From NCBI GenBank assembly GCA_037389465.1, contig JAZARR010000201.1, positions 496,001 through 560,000 of the forward strand: a stretch of 64,000 nucleotides of DNA, read 5' to 3'. Positions 47,301 through 61,500 of this stretch are shown in pieces. The stretch is from Baylisascaris procyonis. Its lineage: Eukaryota; Nematoda; Chromadorea; Rhabditida; Ascarididae. A program made the translations under genes and the position numbers. Every line of letters starts with the position of its first letter. Positions within the stretch are counted from its first letter, which is position 1. The notes beneath the pieces were generated by a model that was given only the letters and a program-made list of their open reading frames with translations, was not told the origin of the DNA and did no database searches.

Positions 47301-49916
47301 TGTTTTTAATTACCTTTCAAATAGTACTCAAGGAGTTTATTGTCTATTGCAATAATACTGCGTAGGATTTTTATATCCTGCAGAAAGACTTTGATGGATT
47401 TGCCAAATGCTCGAAATTATAGTACTTCTTCAGTTAAACTAGCTCTTTTTTTAACTCCCTTCTAGCCAATCCGCATACTCAAATCACTTTTTTTTAATCG
47501 TCTACCATTCTTTTTTTTTTTGGTTTGTTTGGTTTTATTTCTTTTTCTTTTTTCTATAAGGAAAAGTAAATGGAAAGCGCTGATAACATTGCTCAAGACT
47601 ACAAAACGATATGTACAATTTTTGAAGCATTAGATCTGTCTCATCTATCACATACTAAATTAAGCATATCGTTAGGGATTTAAGAGTACGCTAAATGCTC
47701 TCACTTCCAAGCTATACAGTGAAACTTGATCGTAAATTGAGGCAACTCGATATGTACATTCAAAAAATGGGTAAATCGACAAATACGGGCAAAAAGATAA
47801 GAACGGCGGGTAGGCTGATAAAAACGACAGGTACACTGATAAGAGTGATAAGAAAATTATATGCCAGAACTTATTATACGAAAATTTTTGAAAATGTAAT
47901 GAAACTTTATTAAAAATTTTCCAGCCTGCATGATATATGATGGAAATGTATTCCGAGAATTAGCACTTACCTCTGCATGATCCATTACGATTGCTGGCCG
48001 ATTCGAATCTCCACGCCAATCCCGCATAATGGTCATTTACAGATGCAAATGACCATGCGAACTGACCAGATGTAAGACAGGCATCTTAGTGCAAGAACAT
48101 AGTACCAAGGCAAAGTTAATAACCTCAATTCGACGACCGTTGAATCAAAACCGTTGCAATTTGACCGGTGCAGTAAGAAGATTCTAGCGGAAGCATATCA
48201 CTATAAACATGATAGAGATGAAGGAAAAAAGTTTTAAAAAAAGACATACAAGACGAGATAAGACGGCAAACAATTTCGATTGTACGTGACAAGTCCGTGA
48301 CAGATCACGAACGAACCTCTCGATGACGTTTCAAAGACAATCAGTTTGCTCTCATCAATAGTATCTAGTAACGACCTAAACGATGAGACCTTTGAAATGA
48401 TGCCTAACCTGGAAATATCGATAGTAAGGAAGAGTGAGACTATCCCTCGAATACCCACCTCAAAGCCATGAAGCTCACATGTGTACGCTTTCTGGGAATG
48501 TTGAAAATTTCATGGCACAAGTTTTTTGCGATATTTTCAGCGCTGCTAAAGTTTTAATTCAATAAAAATTGCCCAAGCGCTACCCGAAGATACTCACGGG
48601 TAGGCAAAATTTCTATGCCCTTCGCTATTTATGAATTGTCACAAATTTCACATTTACTTTTTTATCGATGTTTTTATCGGTCGCCAAATTTCGACTCCGA
48701 TTCTTTCAACTTTTATGCGCAAGTTTATCATCTATAAGTAGATATTTTATTTGGTCTATAGAACTCATAGTCTACAATTGAGTCGCAAACAGATTCCACA
48801 AGAAAAAGCGTTTTCTATAGCTTTTAATTCAATCGGAGACGCAGAGCGCTTTATTATCGTTATTATTAGCTCCTTTGGAACCTGGCTCCTTTCTATTAGT
48901 TCAATGAATGATTGGCTAAATTACGCTATTCTTTCCTAAACACCTATGATGAGACACTAATTAGATGTTTTATATGAATATAATAAATCAATTAAAGCTT
49001 TCAATGATATAAAATAAGGAAAAGATTCGATAAACGATGACAATGAATAATTAATTTCGAGACAAAAAAAAATCTTTATTTAGTGAAGAATAAAAAAAAA
49101 AAATTACAATAAAGCAATAGAGCATTGCACGATAAGAATAACACAAATTCAACAATAATGGATAAAACATCGTTCGAGAATATATCATAAAACAGCACTT
49201 CAAAACACATCACAACATATCGATTTCTGATTCTATAAAGGTGCTGAAAAGCTTTCAGCATTATCCCACTTTTTTAAGTCAAAACATCTAATTCCTATTT
49301 CCTAAAACTTCCTAAAAAATATCCTACTTCCAAAAATCAGCATTTCTTTATAAATAAAATTGAAAAGAGACGGTTTTTTTAAAATATTAATTTGTCAGTT
49401 AACGAAAATATAGCGATTTTTGAAATTTTTGAATAATTGATGCAATTATTTAAATAAAGATTTTATTCGAATAACGAGATGCAAGGTTTCCTAACATCGA
49501 GCATCGGACATTCTGTGCGGTTGATCCGTCAGTCGCTTATTCCTCGACGGAAATTTCCTTCCTATCATATTACACAGCATTATTCAGATCATCGCAAACG
49601 CGATTAAAGGCTAATTGATTAAGTTGGATAAGCAATTACTAGTAGCAACTAGCAAAATCAGTTATAACTAAGAAACAAAGTTAAGGTACACCACCGATAC
49701 CTCTTCCTACCTCTGTTGACATTCATACTGCGTCATATATGCAAATTGACATTTTTTAGACCTACACGTCTTTTCAGTGCTATTGTTAATGACCTCATCG
49801 AACTCTAAAGGACTACCATATGGGCTTTCTTTGACCTCTTCCATCATTTTTCTATAACCTTTGACCTCTGCGAGGAAATGAGTTCTCATTAACGAATTGT
49901 GCTCTTTTTCAAACAT
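33954..49916 (-). CDS. Large unrecognised multi-exon protein (about 855 residues), beta-strand-rich in parts
   Basis: No family recognised. Exons by splice sites and phase (minus strand): 49924-49711 (ATG 49916), 48408-48309, 48061-47971, 47925-47906, 47143-47000, 45146-44946, 44047-43917, 43633-43564, 43080-42988, 42606-42499, 41864-41759, 41605-about 41481, 41335-41227, 39858-39745, 39657-39503, 39108-38953, 37905-37875, 37158-37102, 36961-36867, 36690-36600, 35876-35770, 35467-35347, 34100-33954. Phases agree at every junction except between 41605-41481 and 41335-41227, where a boundary or small exon is missing. The N-terminus is charged and probably helical (MFEKEHNSLM). The middle has strands of the type FIFAILDKSKLRAYCLIW and LILLTNFGRVMFVNV, as in beta-propellers. 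A helical segment with EKRHKEFDSFLR and YVEQWRRKLWVDG follows. The last exon ends EWVNDSSAQDV. No catalytic motif, signal peptide or clear membrane helix is seen. Single exons, especially the 20-nt one, may be wrong; the existence of the gene is better supported than its exact model. Confidence 0.65.
38297..38339. repeat. (AT)n microsatellite
   Basis: TA dinucleotide run in an intron of the large minus-strand gene. Confidence 0.97.
44252..44303. repeat. (AT)n microsatellite
   Basis: TA dinucleotide run in an intron of the large gene, next to a CTCTCCCTC-rich stretch. Confidence 0.97.
44370..44490. repeat. (AAAT)n / (TTAA)n tetranucleotide repeat
   Basis: Repeated AAATAAATG units pass into perfect TTAA repeats around 44459-44490. 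It lies in an intron of the large gene. Confidence 0.95.
46322..46376. repeat. (AAAT)n tetranucleotide repeat
   Basis: Run of AAATAAAT units in an intron of the large gene. Confidence 0.93.
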
Positions 49917-49924
49917 AAAAGCGC

Positions 49925-49926
49925 CT
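49925..49926 (-). promoter_or_regulatory. Putative trans-splice or splice acceptor of the large gene
   Basis: The minus strand reads CAATTTCCTGCAG, then eight nt, then ATG. The frame is open through those eight nt, so this could also be an ordinary acceptor with more coding exons upstream; none was recognised. Confidence 0.35.
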
Positions 49927-50893
49927 GCAGGAAATTGCGGCTGTCCTATGTAGCAGTATAGTTCTGCTGATACTTCCTTCCATAGTCGTATTACATCAGA
50001 CCGCCGACATCATTCTAATGGCATCAGACAACATCCTACTTGGGTATTATAGCCAACAGATCTCTTGCAAACCTACAAAATACTGTTGCAATACATTTTC
50101 ATAGCCGTTTTCTTGACTGTCGTGGCACTATGCCTGCTAATGACTGGCATTGTATGGTTCCTTTCTTTCTATGCATTTCAGAGTACTGATATCTACTTTA
50201 AATTCATGTGTCTCCATATATCGTTATCATCTTCCGGTTTCATAATTATCTGTGTGGTGGCATTGGGGATGGATGCCAAAGGAACTCGTATTCAAGTGCG
50301 AAAAATTGCGTCTCCCTAATTTTTGTTTCTTCCAAATTTATTAAACAATCATCGACTGGGAGCGATTATAACTGCGAATCGTTGGATTCATCTGGAAAGT
50401 ATACGTTAATAAGTTTGTTGCTTATTGATCTCAATTCCCGATATTCTGTTCCGAAAGGCTTGTGGAGTGGAGACGAATTTACATAATGCTCTGTCCCTTA
50501 GAGCAATTCACCATATGTTGCTCAATGATATGATCAAAAAAAAGTATTGGCTTTGCTTGGTACATGTGTAGATCTACTTTATGTGTCGATTTATTCTTTC
50601 CCTCTAAATATACCAAGATTAGATTTGCCCTCAGGAGTGCTTCATATGGAATATTTAGACTCTGCAACTTTAGTCATTCGCATTGTTTCGTATTATACGT
50701 TCGTTGCTTGCCTTTTATCGTGTTGACGTTTTCATGGTGAATTCAGAAAGTGTTTTGGATTATTTAATGTTATTGGTAGAATAAATATTTATATATTGCA
50801 GATTATTGCCAACATTTTCGTTTACTCCAGAAATATTGTATTCATCTCCCAGAAAATAAAATCAGAGAAATATTACCTTTATTCGATTAGTTG

Positions 50894-50896
<3 letters not shown>

Positions 50897-50938
<42 letters not shown>
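50897..50938. repeat. (AT)n microsatellite
   Basis: TA dinucleotide run in a region without a supported gene. Confidence 0.97.
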
Positions 50939-50943
<5 letters not shown>

Positions 50944-53900
50944 GGGAGAGGGGGAGCGACTGGCAGTCTTCCTAATGGTATTAATATTTCTATCGTTTTC
51001 TGAACGATATATATTTGAATTACCGAAATAAATTTTGCGATGTTCAATTCAATCATATTCGTTTATGCGTTTTCGTTTATCGATGTTGTTTACCTCGCTG
51101 AATGTGACTCCGTAGTGGTTGGCATCCCCATTGCTATTGCCCTGCATGGGGTTCGAATAGGAATTAATGAATTTGATGGCAACAGGTTATGAAAGTCCTT
51201 TTAGCTCATACAACAACATCTCCTGCACATCCTTTTTCGACGCTCATTGGAATTGTGTAATGGAACCATGAGAAAACTGTCCTCATAGCCTAATCAACCA
51301 CCCAATCCCGAAGTACAAACGACAGCATTGAAAAGGCAAAACGTTGGCATCAAATATGCATGCTTCTCCTTATATGTATATATTTGAACGGCCCAAAAAT
51401 TACGAACAAACAGAGTGGCCGGGAGGTTTTATTAAAGGAATTTTTCGAGTATGTTAGTAATACCGGAAATGTGATTAACTAAATCTATTGCGGATCTCTT
51501 ACTCACAAACAATCTTTCCACCTGTCTACAAAGAATTTCCCGCTGTGATTATGGCTACAGCATAACAAAGGAGCCGAATTGTGGGACAAATGGCCTGCAA
51601 TAGTTTGTCTATTGATTTCTATTGGCAAAGAATTTTCGTTCAGTTGCTATATTTCAACCACTATACTCTCTTTTATTTGAGGATTTATTTGATCATTGTG
51701 GAGTCGATATCCGAGTTGTTTTGGATGATTTTAGTTTTCCTATGGATGACCGAAACAGTTACGTCGATTTAAATGATCGCTTTAAGTCGTTTTTGGCTGC
51801 TTCGATTTTAGACGGTCTTATTAATGACTTCACTGGTGTGCTAAAAAAACACTTCTCGTTGATAAACAGCACGATTCTAGCTTCCGGTGCCTTCTGCGTC
51901 CTGAGACTTCTCTTGTGATTGTCATAAGAATCTCTTTTTTCAACATAGATTCCGGTCACATCAAACTATTAATGCACGTATACCGTGATTTTGGCAACGG
52001 TCAATGTTCTTTGATGACCCTTATGCTATCTGAGTGTAATTAGATTGGTTGCTTTTAATTGTGGAGGTATTCATGATATATAGTTATGTTTTTAAGTAAT
52101 ACTTAAAGTAATAAGTAAGTAACATTCGACTATTGCATTCATCTAGTTCGAGTTGTTTATCTGGAATAGTTGCAATGGCTAACAACTAAAAAAACCGAAT
52201 GATTTATGTGTTTGCTTTGAGGGATTTCAAAAATTGTTTCGATGATTACAAAATTCAATACTATAATCTTGTAAAATCACAAAGCATTTAGATTGTTTTA
52301 GCTGAGGAAAGATGTTCTTTAAATATGTGATATGATATATAAATCCGATATTCTGAAATAAGAAATCAGATCCATGCTGAATGATAACGCTTTCAAATGT
52401 GATCGATTAGTGAACATTTCTCAGAGGTTTTCAAATGGAACGAAGAAATTCTACCGCAATTTGATATGAAATGTTTCGCTTGCTTAAATCCTCTCAGAAA
52501 TGACGGAAATGTTACTGCAAAACTAATTAAGCTAAGGGATTAAATTTCTGAGATTTTGGACAGGAACCAAAAAAAAAAAATCCATTTTCATGAAACTCAT
52601 AGCGTCACCCAATTCTAAGGCATCTAGGTTGCTTTTTTTTCCTATACCCTAGGATTATCGTGGAAACTAGCTTGCCTCAGAATTGTGTCTATAAAACCTC
52701 GACCTAGTAATATAAAGGAACACGAATTTTTTTGTCTCACCTGAGCAATTTGCTGAGACGTTGATTTCTGAAGGACTTATCGCTTTTGCATGATAGGTTT
52801 CCTTCCAGGACCCGATCAATCATTAAACATTCAACGCTTCTTAATAAGCAATTGAATCATAGCATTTCAACAGGAAATAGAAATTAAAGTGTTCTAGATT
52901 AACTGTGTGAAAGGATTTAAGACATTCACTCATAATAGGCTATTACTGAAGCTTATTGGGTTATGATATCTCAGGTTCTTTCTTCTTTTTTTGGAATGAG
53001 AAAAGACAAATATTGCTGGCCGTTGCTTTAAATAAAAAGGACTTCTGATATAAACATATAGTTGCCAATTGTGGATCGGAAGATTGTATTCTTAAGACCA
53101 TTCATTTCTTTGATCTAGATTAATTATGTTCTAGAAAACCCGAAAGTGTTTGCAAATTTCTTGCTAACGATTTAAAAGTTCATCACTCTCTCGCTAATTA
53201 TACCACTGAATTTCACACTCTTTAAGCCAGATCTTGATATTTTTGCACTGGATATGCAAATTAATGGCAGCTGCATATTCCCTGTGAGAAATGATGCGTG
53301 TTGCAGGTAAAGTTTGATCAAGAATGTCCCTTAATAGTTAATGAAAAATCTTCACCAACAGTATTTATGAGGTGATTTTCCAGTTATAATATATGCTAGC
53401 CATTGATGGAATGGAAACAATTCCGAGACTTCTGTCGAATTATTTAAACTTTCTGGATATCGTTTAAACGCTTTGCAGCATGATTGCTTGCAACATTATC
53501 GTCAAGTCTTTATTTTTACTTATCGTCCGATCCTTGATTGTTGTTTCTGTTTTGTGATCTCATCTCTTAGCCAATATTGCACACATTAAAACCATCTTGG
53601 TCTGATTTTTATGGGTTTATTGGTTGGATTTTTCATAAAAGTTAAGTTCAACCATACCATCCTCACAGAAAGGCCTCGTTGAGCATTTTCAACCTTAATC
53701 ACTTAAATCCTGCCCATTTAAAAACTGATTTTATCGTTGGTTATAGGGTTATAAACACATTTTAACGTCTTCATTGATGACGCTTTTTGCACATACAGAA
53801 GCCGTCATGCCTACAGCTATTAGATGTATCGGAAATGATGTCCTACTAATACCGCTAAATACATCTGGAACGCTCTCGTCGAATCTTAATGATGCAGAAA

Positions 53901-53999
53901 GCATTTTGTTATCAAATGGTCGGCTAGCGAAATTCAATCTTCGTATGATAATAGCTATTAGTTGTTTGAAATGTTCTTAATTCTTCCATCTGTTTTCTC

Positions 54000-54100
<101 letters not shown>

Positions 54101-55515
54101 ACTTTCTTAAGCTTCTTTATTCAAGCTTTTAGTGCTGCAGAATGTCTATTATTATTTTGCTCCTTCAAAGTTTGCTTTATTTCTATATGAATAAAAAATA
54201 TGTAAATGAAAATTTTGACTAATTGAAAGAGAAACTCAATATTATGTGAAGGTTGAAGAAAAAGCCCTGAGAAGGAAATGAAATGAGGATTAAACGCAAT
54301 GAGAGCAATGCTCCGAAGTTCATCGAAAACTGTTGAGGGTATAAAATTTGCCATCTATTTTTAACGGCTTAGAAATGTGATTAGTAATTTGAAAAGCTAA
54401 AAGATATATTATTCAAACAAACAATAACAAACAAATATAGAAACTAGGTATCTAGTAATCCAGTAATTTCCCTCTGTGGGAACTTTCCTTCAGATGGTTT
54501 CTTGATTAACTTATTTATTCTTCCTTCTCTGAACATGACGAAAAAATTGATTATATTTCGGCTTTATGACATCCTATATGTATCCAGTGAAACTGCATCA
54601 TTTCATCTTAATAAAGCATCATCCTAAATAAGCAATAAAAACTCTATCACTTGTTATCTGATGGTCAAATCAATTCCATCTTTGATTTGGGGGTTACAAT
54701 TCTCAAGTATAACCAAATAATGTGTTATGTTTTCTTTCTCAGTGTGTTATACGTCCTCTCCCACTATGAAATTCAATGAATCCAGTCAATCACTCCTGGA
54801 TGCACAAGTCACTCCTGGATGCATTAAAATGTCTTCAATAATCTCATTCAATTTACTATGAATCGTAGCTATGATATTTACTACTTACTGCTTCCTTGAA
54901 TCTTCACCTGTATATTTTGCTTCGATTTTTGCCTCTACTATTACAGTTTTGATTCGCCTATATTAGTGGCTAATCTTTGTACTCTTATGAGAATTTTAGA
55001 ATCATTTCGTCTAGCAATCCTTATTATTTTTAATCCCTAGCTTATTTCTCTTGCGATGTGTTCTCCTCTTTAAGCCTCATATAATAGTGCTCTTCTCTTT
55101 CGAGGATCACAACTCTTATAGGCTTCCAAGTATATATCGGTTTTTGCCCTATTTCATACTATTCCTAACGATCAGCTTATGTAAAAAATTTTTTTAAAGG
55201 AAACATTTTTGATGTGTTCATATATCTTCTCGAACACTTATAGCATACTATTGGCATCTTATGATGATGACATCATCGTTTACATTATAGGTGGATGATT
55301 TAGTGAGTTAATTTATTCATCAATAGAGCTCTTTAAAAAAAAACCGAAAATGATTGGTGTTTATTTAGAATGAAACCGCTATACGTCTGTATTTTGAAAA
55401 TGCTCTTACATTCCCTAATTGCAGCATATATTTGCATAGAAAACAATATAGGAAGAATTTTTGAGATTGACAATAATTTTCGAGGGGACAAAATTTGGTT
55501 TTGAGTTCGAAGAGA

Positions 55516-55534
55516 GGGGGGGGGGGGGGGGGGG
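55516..55534 (+). repeat. Poly-G run (19 G)
   Basis: Nineteen consecutive G on the plus strand, in a region without a supported gene. Confidence 0.95.
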
Positions 55535-58500
55535 AGGGGAAATGCGGTTGCTAGACAGGAGTAACAACAATTTGGCAATAATTATATAATCTCCAATATA
55601 TCGAAGGTGGAAATTAGAGAGGCGTTATCGTAAGCAATCTACATGAAATAGAAAACATCGCGATGAATTTCCACTAACTCAGCAAGAAAGTTTAGAATGT
55701 TTTAAGGCATCGCCCATAAGATTTTATCTTCCCCCCCCTCCCTCCTCGCCCTTCGATGGGAAGTTCAAGTTATAAGCGTTCACATTAAAGATAGTAATTA
55801 ATAAAGGTAGTGCCTGGTCATGCTACTTATGCTTTCTAGCTGACATCAACAAAATTACTAATGGTTGGCCTTAATACAAAGCAACAGATGGTATTTTCTT
55901 CATCATCCTCTCGCTAAAACCTAATTGTACCACGCTTATTCGATTGAATTCATAGGATTGCTTGTAAAATGATTTTTTTTAGGGGAAGATGATTTTTAGT
56001 GAACGAATTTTCACAATGAATATCCCTTTCAAATTTTTTTTCCCCATATTGGAGCAAAATTCCGCTTCTATTATCGGCTCCAGGAATTTGCTACCGCATT
56101 CACTCACTATTATCACCTATTTAGGTGACGATTTTTTTTTTTCATATATCGGCCATTGATTGATTGTACTGAATTTCGCGGACAACCGTTGGTGTGAAAG
56201 GCAACTTGCGCATTTTGATCGATTATTAGTTTTCCTATTGTTCGACTTCAAGAAAATTTTTTAATGAATAATTTTAGCCGTTTTTATGATTGCTCTTTAA
56301 AAATATTTTTAAAAAGAAATAAACTCCTGAGCAGATCAGTAAAAATGGAGAAAAAAAAAATAGTCGAAGAAAACCTCGTAGAATGGGGTACACTTAATGG
56401 CAGATCATATCTAATTGCGAATATCGATAGAAAAGTTATCCAATTTTCTTAGCGCATATGCAAATTTCTGAAATTTGCATATAAATTACGCATAAAATGT
56501 TTAAAGTATTGAAATCTCTTGCATTCACTCATATATTGATATAGCTGAAAGATGTCCCACATATTGAACATTAACAAATGTGTATCATTTTGAGCAGTTT
56601 GACAACATTTTATATAGTTTCATCTTTACTATTTAATATGATTACAAATATTTATATAAAACAAAATTCAGGATTACTCGTGGTACCTTATTTCATTAAC
56701 TCTTGCTGTTCTATTGCTGATTTTCGGTTACGTCCATGGTATCTGATCTGAATTTGAATATCATTACTAAATACCATTATACTAGGTGGTCACCATATTG
56801 AGCCCACCGTGCTTTCCAAGTCTTTTATTTATTAACTAAAATTGATAGCAGTGATAAAAACATTGAATCGTTTAGCAAAGTGAAGAGTACAAAAAATCTC
56901 CCCCCGATAACCATCTACGCTGTGAACGATGTCGAATTTAATGACTTTTCAAATAAGTCTGTCGGTGAATGTGTCACCTAAATAGAATGTGCAATGGGCA
57001 CTAACATAAATCGTTACAAATGGATGGATATTTCTCAACCATAAAAGAAATTCGACCAAAAATTAAATATTTCATCGCGATTTGAGGGAATGATCGAAAC
57101 AATCAGCAAATATATAAATAGCCAATTGATAAAATTAGAGAATTTTATACACATGAACTTAGGGTGCATTTTCCGGTGCTTTTTTTTTCAGTAATTTTTG
57201 CAACAAACCAAGATATTCTTCTATGAATATTTGGTAGAAAAATAACCGACATCAATGATATAGGAGTTTACCACTTACACAAATTTCGATAGACATTTTG
57301 TAGTTTTTGTTAAATTGCTTAAACTATAAATTATAGAACAACCGGCTTAAATCATTAAAAAAACAATTTCATTGAGAAACATGCCGATGCCAGTTTGAAG
57401 TTCCCATAACCTATAAGTAGTGAATTATATATTTAATCGATCGACCACAATGATTTGTGCTGAACAATTCTTAGGCATTACTATTGAGGGGAATCTGGCT
57501 TTCCTGTTTAAGTTTATCTCACTTATATTATTGTACGCTTCCTCAAATACAGCTATTCTTTGATTAGAAACCTAACAAACGTAATGAATGCGACTTCCTT
57601 GTGAAATTAAATCCCATCAACAATTATATATGGAATGCGAGGATAATATGTTTTTACTAAAGTTTCTCGTCATAGATCTAGCCTCTATGCAATTAATTGT
57701 GCATTGACGCATCCTCGTTAGATTGGCGTCGTTTTAATCTAATCGCTCGAAAAATTTCAAACAAAAAAAAAAACTTTTTCACGAAAATTGAAATATTTCG
57801 AAATATTGTTCTCGGATTTTCACATCGGCTTCGCTACTAATAAACACTTTCATAGAAAGTGCTTCCAATCAGCAACGTTTTCAATGTGGCTCTTTCTAAA
57901 ACATCGAAACATCACATAGTGATCTGCTTTGTCAAATTCCTCAACTCCAAAGTTCTATGAGGTATATGAGCGGTATTTAACTGTTCACCCTAACTGTTTC
58001 CCAAGTCGCGGTAACAACTTGCCCATTGGTAATATAACCTTTCTCCCCTCTCGCCCCTCTCTTCCCTGGATATGACTTCTCGAGGAATTTTATGCAAGCA
58101 TATACAATACGTTGACTACTTATTATTGCGCTCGAGTTTGCTCATCTGATTTCCAATTACACTAATTGCATAATCACATGGGAGCTATTTGCTGCGTTCC
58201 TAATAGCACATTTTGTCCATTGCACTCCCTGAAATTGCACTCTCGTTCGTTGCAGGTGAGTTGTTTATTTCCATCTGACAGGTAATGAAAGCATTATTTT
58301 CGAAATTGGCAATTGCAAATCATCTGGTTTCACTCCTGAAATCACTATATATCTGTCGCTATTGACCGGCTGTCTCTAAGCGTTATCAAATGACAGATTG
58401 TGGAAGTTACAAATAATTTATTTCATAGCCTGTAAATGGTACTTAGATTCTCTACTGATAACGCAAAGCCTCTAAGGTGGATTGTTGATATGATAGGAAT

Positions 58501-61500
58501 TATGATATTGCGACATATTATCTTTATTATCCAGCATATAATGTTTAGCAGCTGACAAAAAATATGGAAAAAATGAAGTTTCATGCCGAACAATAACAAT
58601 CATCTAAGCACTACTACATAGTTAAAATAAAAGCAGGTTGAGCCTGACTACGCCATGTATAGTTAACTGATGCTAGACATGGTGCTAGATGTTTACTGCT
58701 GTTGTAGTCGCCTTAAGATGTACGCATGGATGATAGGCGGAGCCAAAGGAACAAATATATGGGAGTTTTTAGTTATCCATTCCTTTCCGTCACTCTCTCT
58801 ACGCCGATTCGAGTCGACATTTGAGAGGGGGAGTGGCATACGTATTCAATGACCATCGTTGCTTGGATGCGCTTCTTTGCTGCCTATGGATATATTGTGC
58901 TATGATATATTCAATTCATACGTTCAGCTTTAGTCTTTGTGTTCCTGAAACATTGCATATTCCTGAAAGAGTGACCGTACTTTGAGTGTGACAAGTGAGA
59001 GGATTAAGACAACATCAAAATCCCGTAGATATGACGTCATTCAACATCCTATAGAGGCGGGGATTGCTACGGGTACACAACGACGCTTTGGCTACACTCT
59101 CTTTTCAATGCGACATTCTGTTTGCAAGACGCTTCGATGGCAAATATCGCACAACGAAAGCGACCGATTACCGAGTCAATACAATTGCTAGAGGCGTTTT
59201 TCATACTTTTTATTCTTCATTTCGTCAATTCCAATGAAGTGATTGGGCAACCGTTTATAAGGTAAATTTCTCTTTTTTTTCGATTGGTTATATTTTCATA
59301 TGCGTTTTTTTCGACGATGCCTCCTATCCTGAGCTTAATGAGAAGTGACAGCCGGCTGCCGCAATGATGTTTACGACCAAATTAGGGCTTTCTTTCGTTC
59401 AGCTGAACATACGTTTTGTTCAGCATTCCTATATTGAGATTACATACTAACATAGGATTTGAATATTAACATATATTAAGGTAGGTCAACGAACATTCAT
59501 AAATAATAATTTCCACTGTTGCATATTTCTATTCGTAAGAATTGCTCATAATTCTTAATGGAAATCTTACAAGAATCAACAATATTCTCAAGTGAATTTT
59601 GCATTGCATTGCTATTTCCTTATAGCATTGCAAGCATGATCTTAAAACCGATAAAGATATTGAAATGTTTCGTTGTATTGTATTCGATGATTTCCTTTCT
59701 GCACAAATTATAATTTTAAATTCAATGCCTCAACCATTTCGTATGCGAATCGTATCGTTGTGACTTTTAAAAAAAATGGTATTTTTGATGGTATCTTGGC
59801 AATGTCGGCATACGTACGTTGCTTATACTTATGCTTTTTTTCCCATAATGCAACCACAGGCATCGCTAAGACGTTTAAAACTAGTGGGGAAGAACACTAA
59901 ACGAGACTGCTTTGATTGATGAATTAGTTAATGTGCCGAATCGGTTATCGAAAATTCATTAAATCTGACTTCACTTTTCATTTGAAAGTTCCACTCTTAA
60001 TCTCGTCGTGAGATTCGAGTTCAGTCTTAGTTTGGAACTTCGGATATCGCAATATGTACGCATCATGTTTTGTCTTGAATTGTTGACATACTAGAAATCA
60101 GTGGGGTGTATTTCCAACAAAACGGAGGAGAAATTGATTTGTGCGTTTGTTATTGCATCTTTAGATAGCTCTCAAAGGAAATTTACGCGCTAGTCAACAT
60201 AGTATTGAACAAACTGCACTTGGCTAATATTACTTTTCTGGACGCAAACATCCTGAAGTTTCATTGCTTTTTTGCAGGATTTCTTAAAATTTCTATTATT
60301 TGCGCATTTGCTATGCTTCCTGGAAAATTTCATTCAATTTTTTTGGATTTTTTGAATCATTTGAATCATCTTAAATTATTCAAAAACCTGGAAGAATTTC
60401 AAAATGCTGCTAAACCTTCCTTCCTCACTTTTTCTATAAATCGATACGAATTGCCAGATTCACATGCACTTACAATTCGAGCTCTATAGCAATAGATACT
60501 TATCGGTCAATAGGAGTGGGCATTTTATATGGCGAAGTACAAACAGAACTTGCAAATTTCTCTCTCGTAAGCCTTCATTTTCTAGTTAATCCAATAAGCC
60601 TTGTTCTGCAAAGTGCGCTTAGCCAAAAGATTCCACCGGCTATTTTTTCAATTGAAATCAACACTATTCTATGAAGGGAATAGGAACAGGAAGGAACGTA
60701 TCTTCACTGCTCCTATTCCACTCTTCTTCGCTTATTGAAGAACGCGTTTTTTGATGATTTCAAATGAACCAATCTTTTTTTGATGTCGTTTTTATACTAT
60801 TTTTTTCACCATTCATTTGCGCCACTATTCTATTACTAGTATGGCTATTTAGTATTGTAATCTTTTCGGTACTCATTTGAGTCGCATAATATATTTTTCA
60901 CTAATATTTGGAAGGATATATTCGAGGGTTTTTTTTTCTTTATAAAAATTGTGATGATTGCCAATTTTTACGCTTTTATGATTTTTTGTCGTTATGCTTA
61001 TTTTTCAGTTGAATTTTCATGGTTACACCAATCTATTTTTTTTTTAAATCAGTTGAATTTTACGACGAATTTTTGCTGAAAAATTTTCATGTATTGTTCT
61101 GGGTAACCGGGACAATGTGATAACAATGCTTTTCCAAACGCGTATACCTCTCAACGTCGTATAATGTTCAACATCTCATCCTTCAACAAAGCTTTTACCG
61201 ATTAAATATGACCAGAACTCCAACTTTCATTTCCACCAACTAGATGAGATAATTTGTTCGATCGAGGAAGATTCCTGGAGTAGTTGCGTTAGTATATTTT
61301 CGAAAGTCGTCTCATATTCCATATCTGAGACTTGCAAGTGTAGCTTTTTTTTTCCCTAGGGAGTATCAGCAAGTTTTGATTGTCGAACGAATTACTTACG
61401 CTTGTGATTTAGAAGATGTCATTGCTCTTTGAAATCGTCTTCTTTTTTTTCTTGTTTCTTTTAAAGTGGTTTTATGAGTGGCCCATTTATTCTATTCGTC

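Noticed and set aside
47695..47913. 72-codon plus-strand frame and an open frame antisense to it
   Set aside because: The sequence contains imperfect repeats of a GATAAGAACG/GATAAAAACG type, so openness on both strands looks like repeat bias.
47971..48036. ATG-initiated reading MTIMRDWRGDSNRP as the start of the large gene
   Set aside because: It is in phase with the next large exon, but the other frame of the same exon (FAWSFASVNDHYAG) links by phase to two exons upstream. I kept the longer chain but cannot exclude this internal start.
50053..50319. Plus-strand frame with two hydrophobic segments (FIAVFLTVVALCLLMTGIVW)
   Set aside because: It has a plausible acceptor and looks like a membrane protein end, but its length is within chance expectation and no partner exons were found.
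51622..51918. 98-codon plus-strand frame (VLDDFSFPMDDRNSYVDL...)
   Set aside because: The composition is protein-like, but there is no strong splice donor, no ATG and no homology I recognise; the opposite strand is also open over part of it.
60205..60489. Plus-strand frame after a TTTTTTGCAG acceptor
   Set aside because: It could be a terminal exon but cannot be linked to others, and the sequence is low-complexity (repeated LNHL, Phe-rich).
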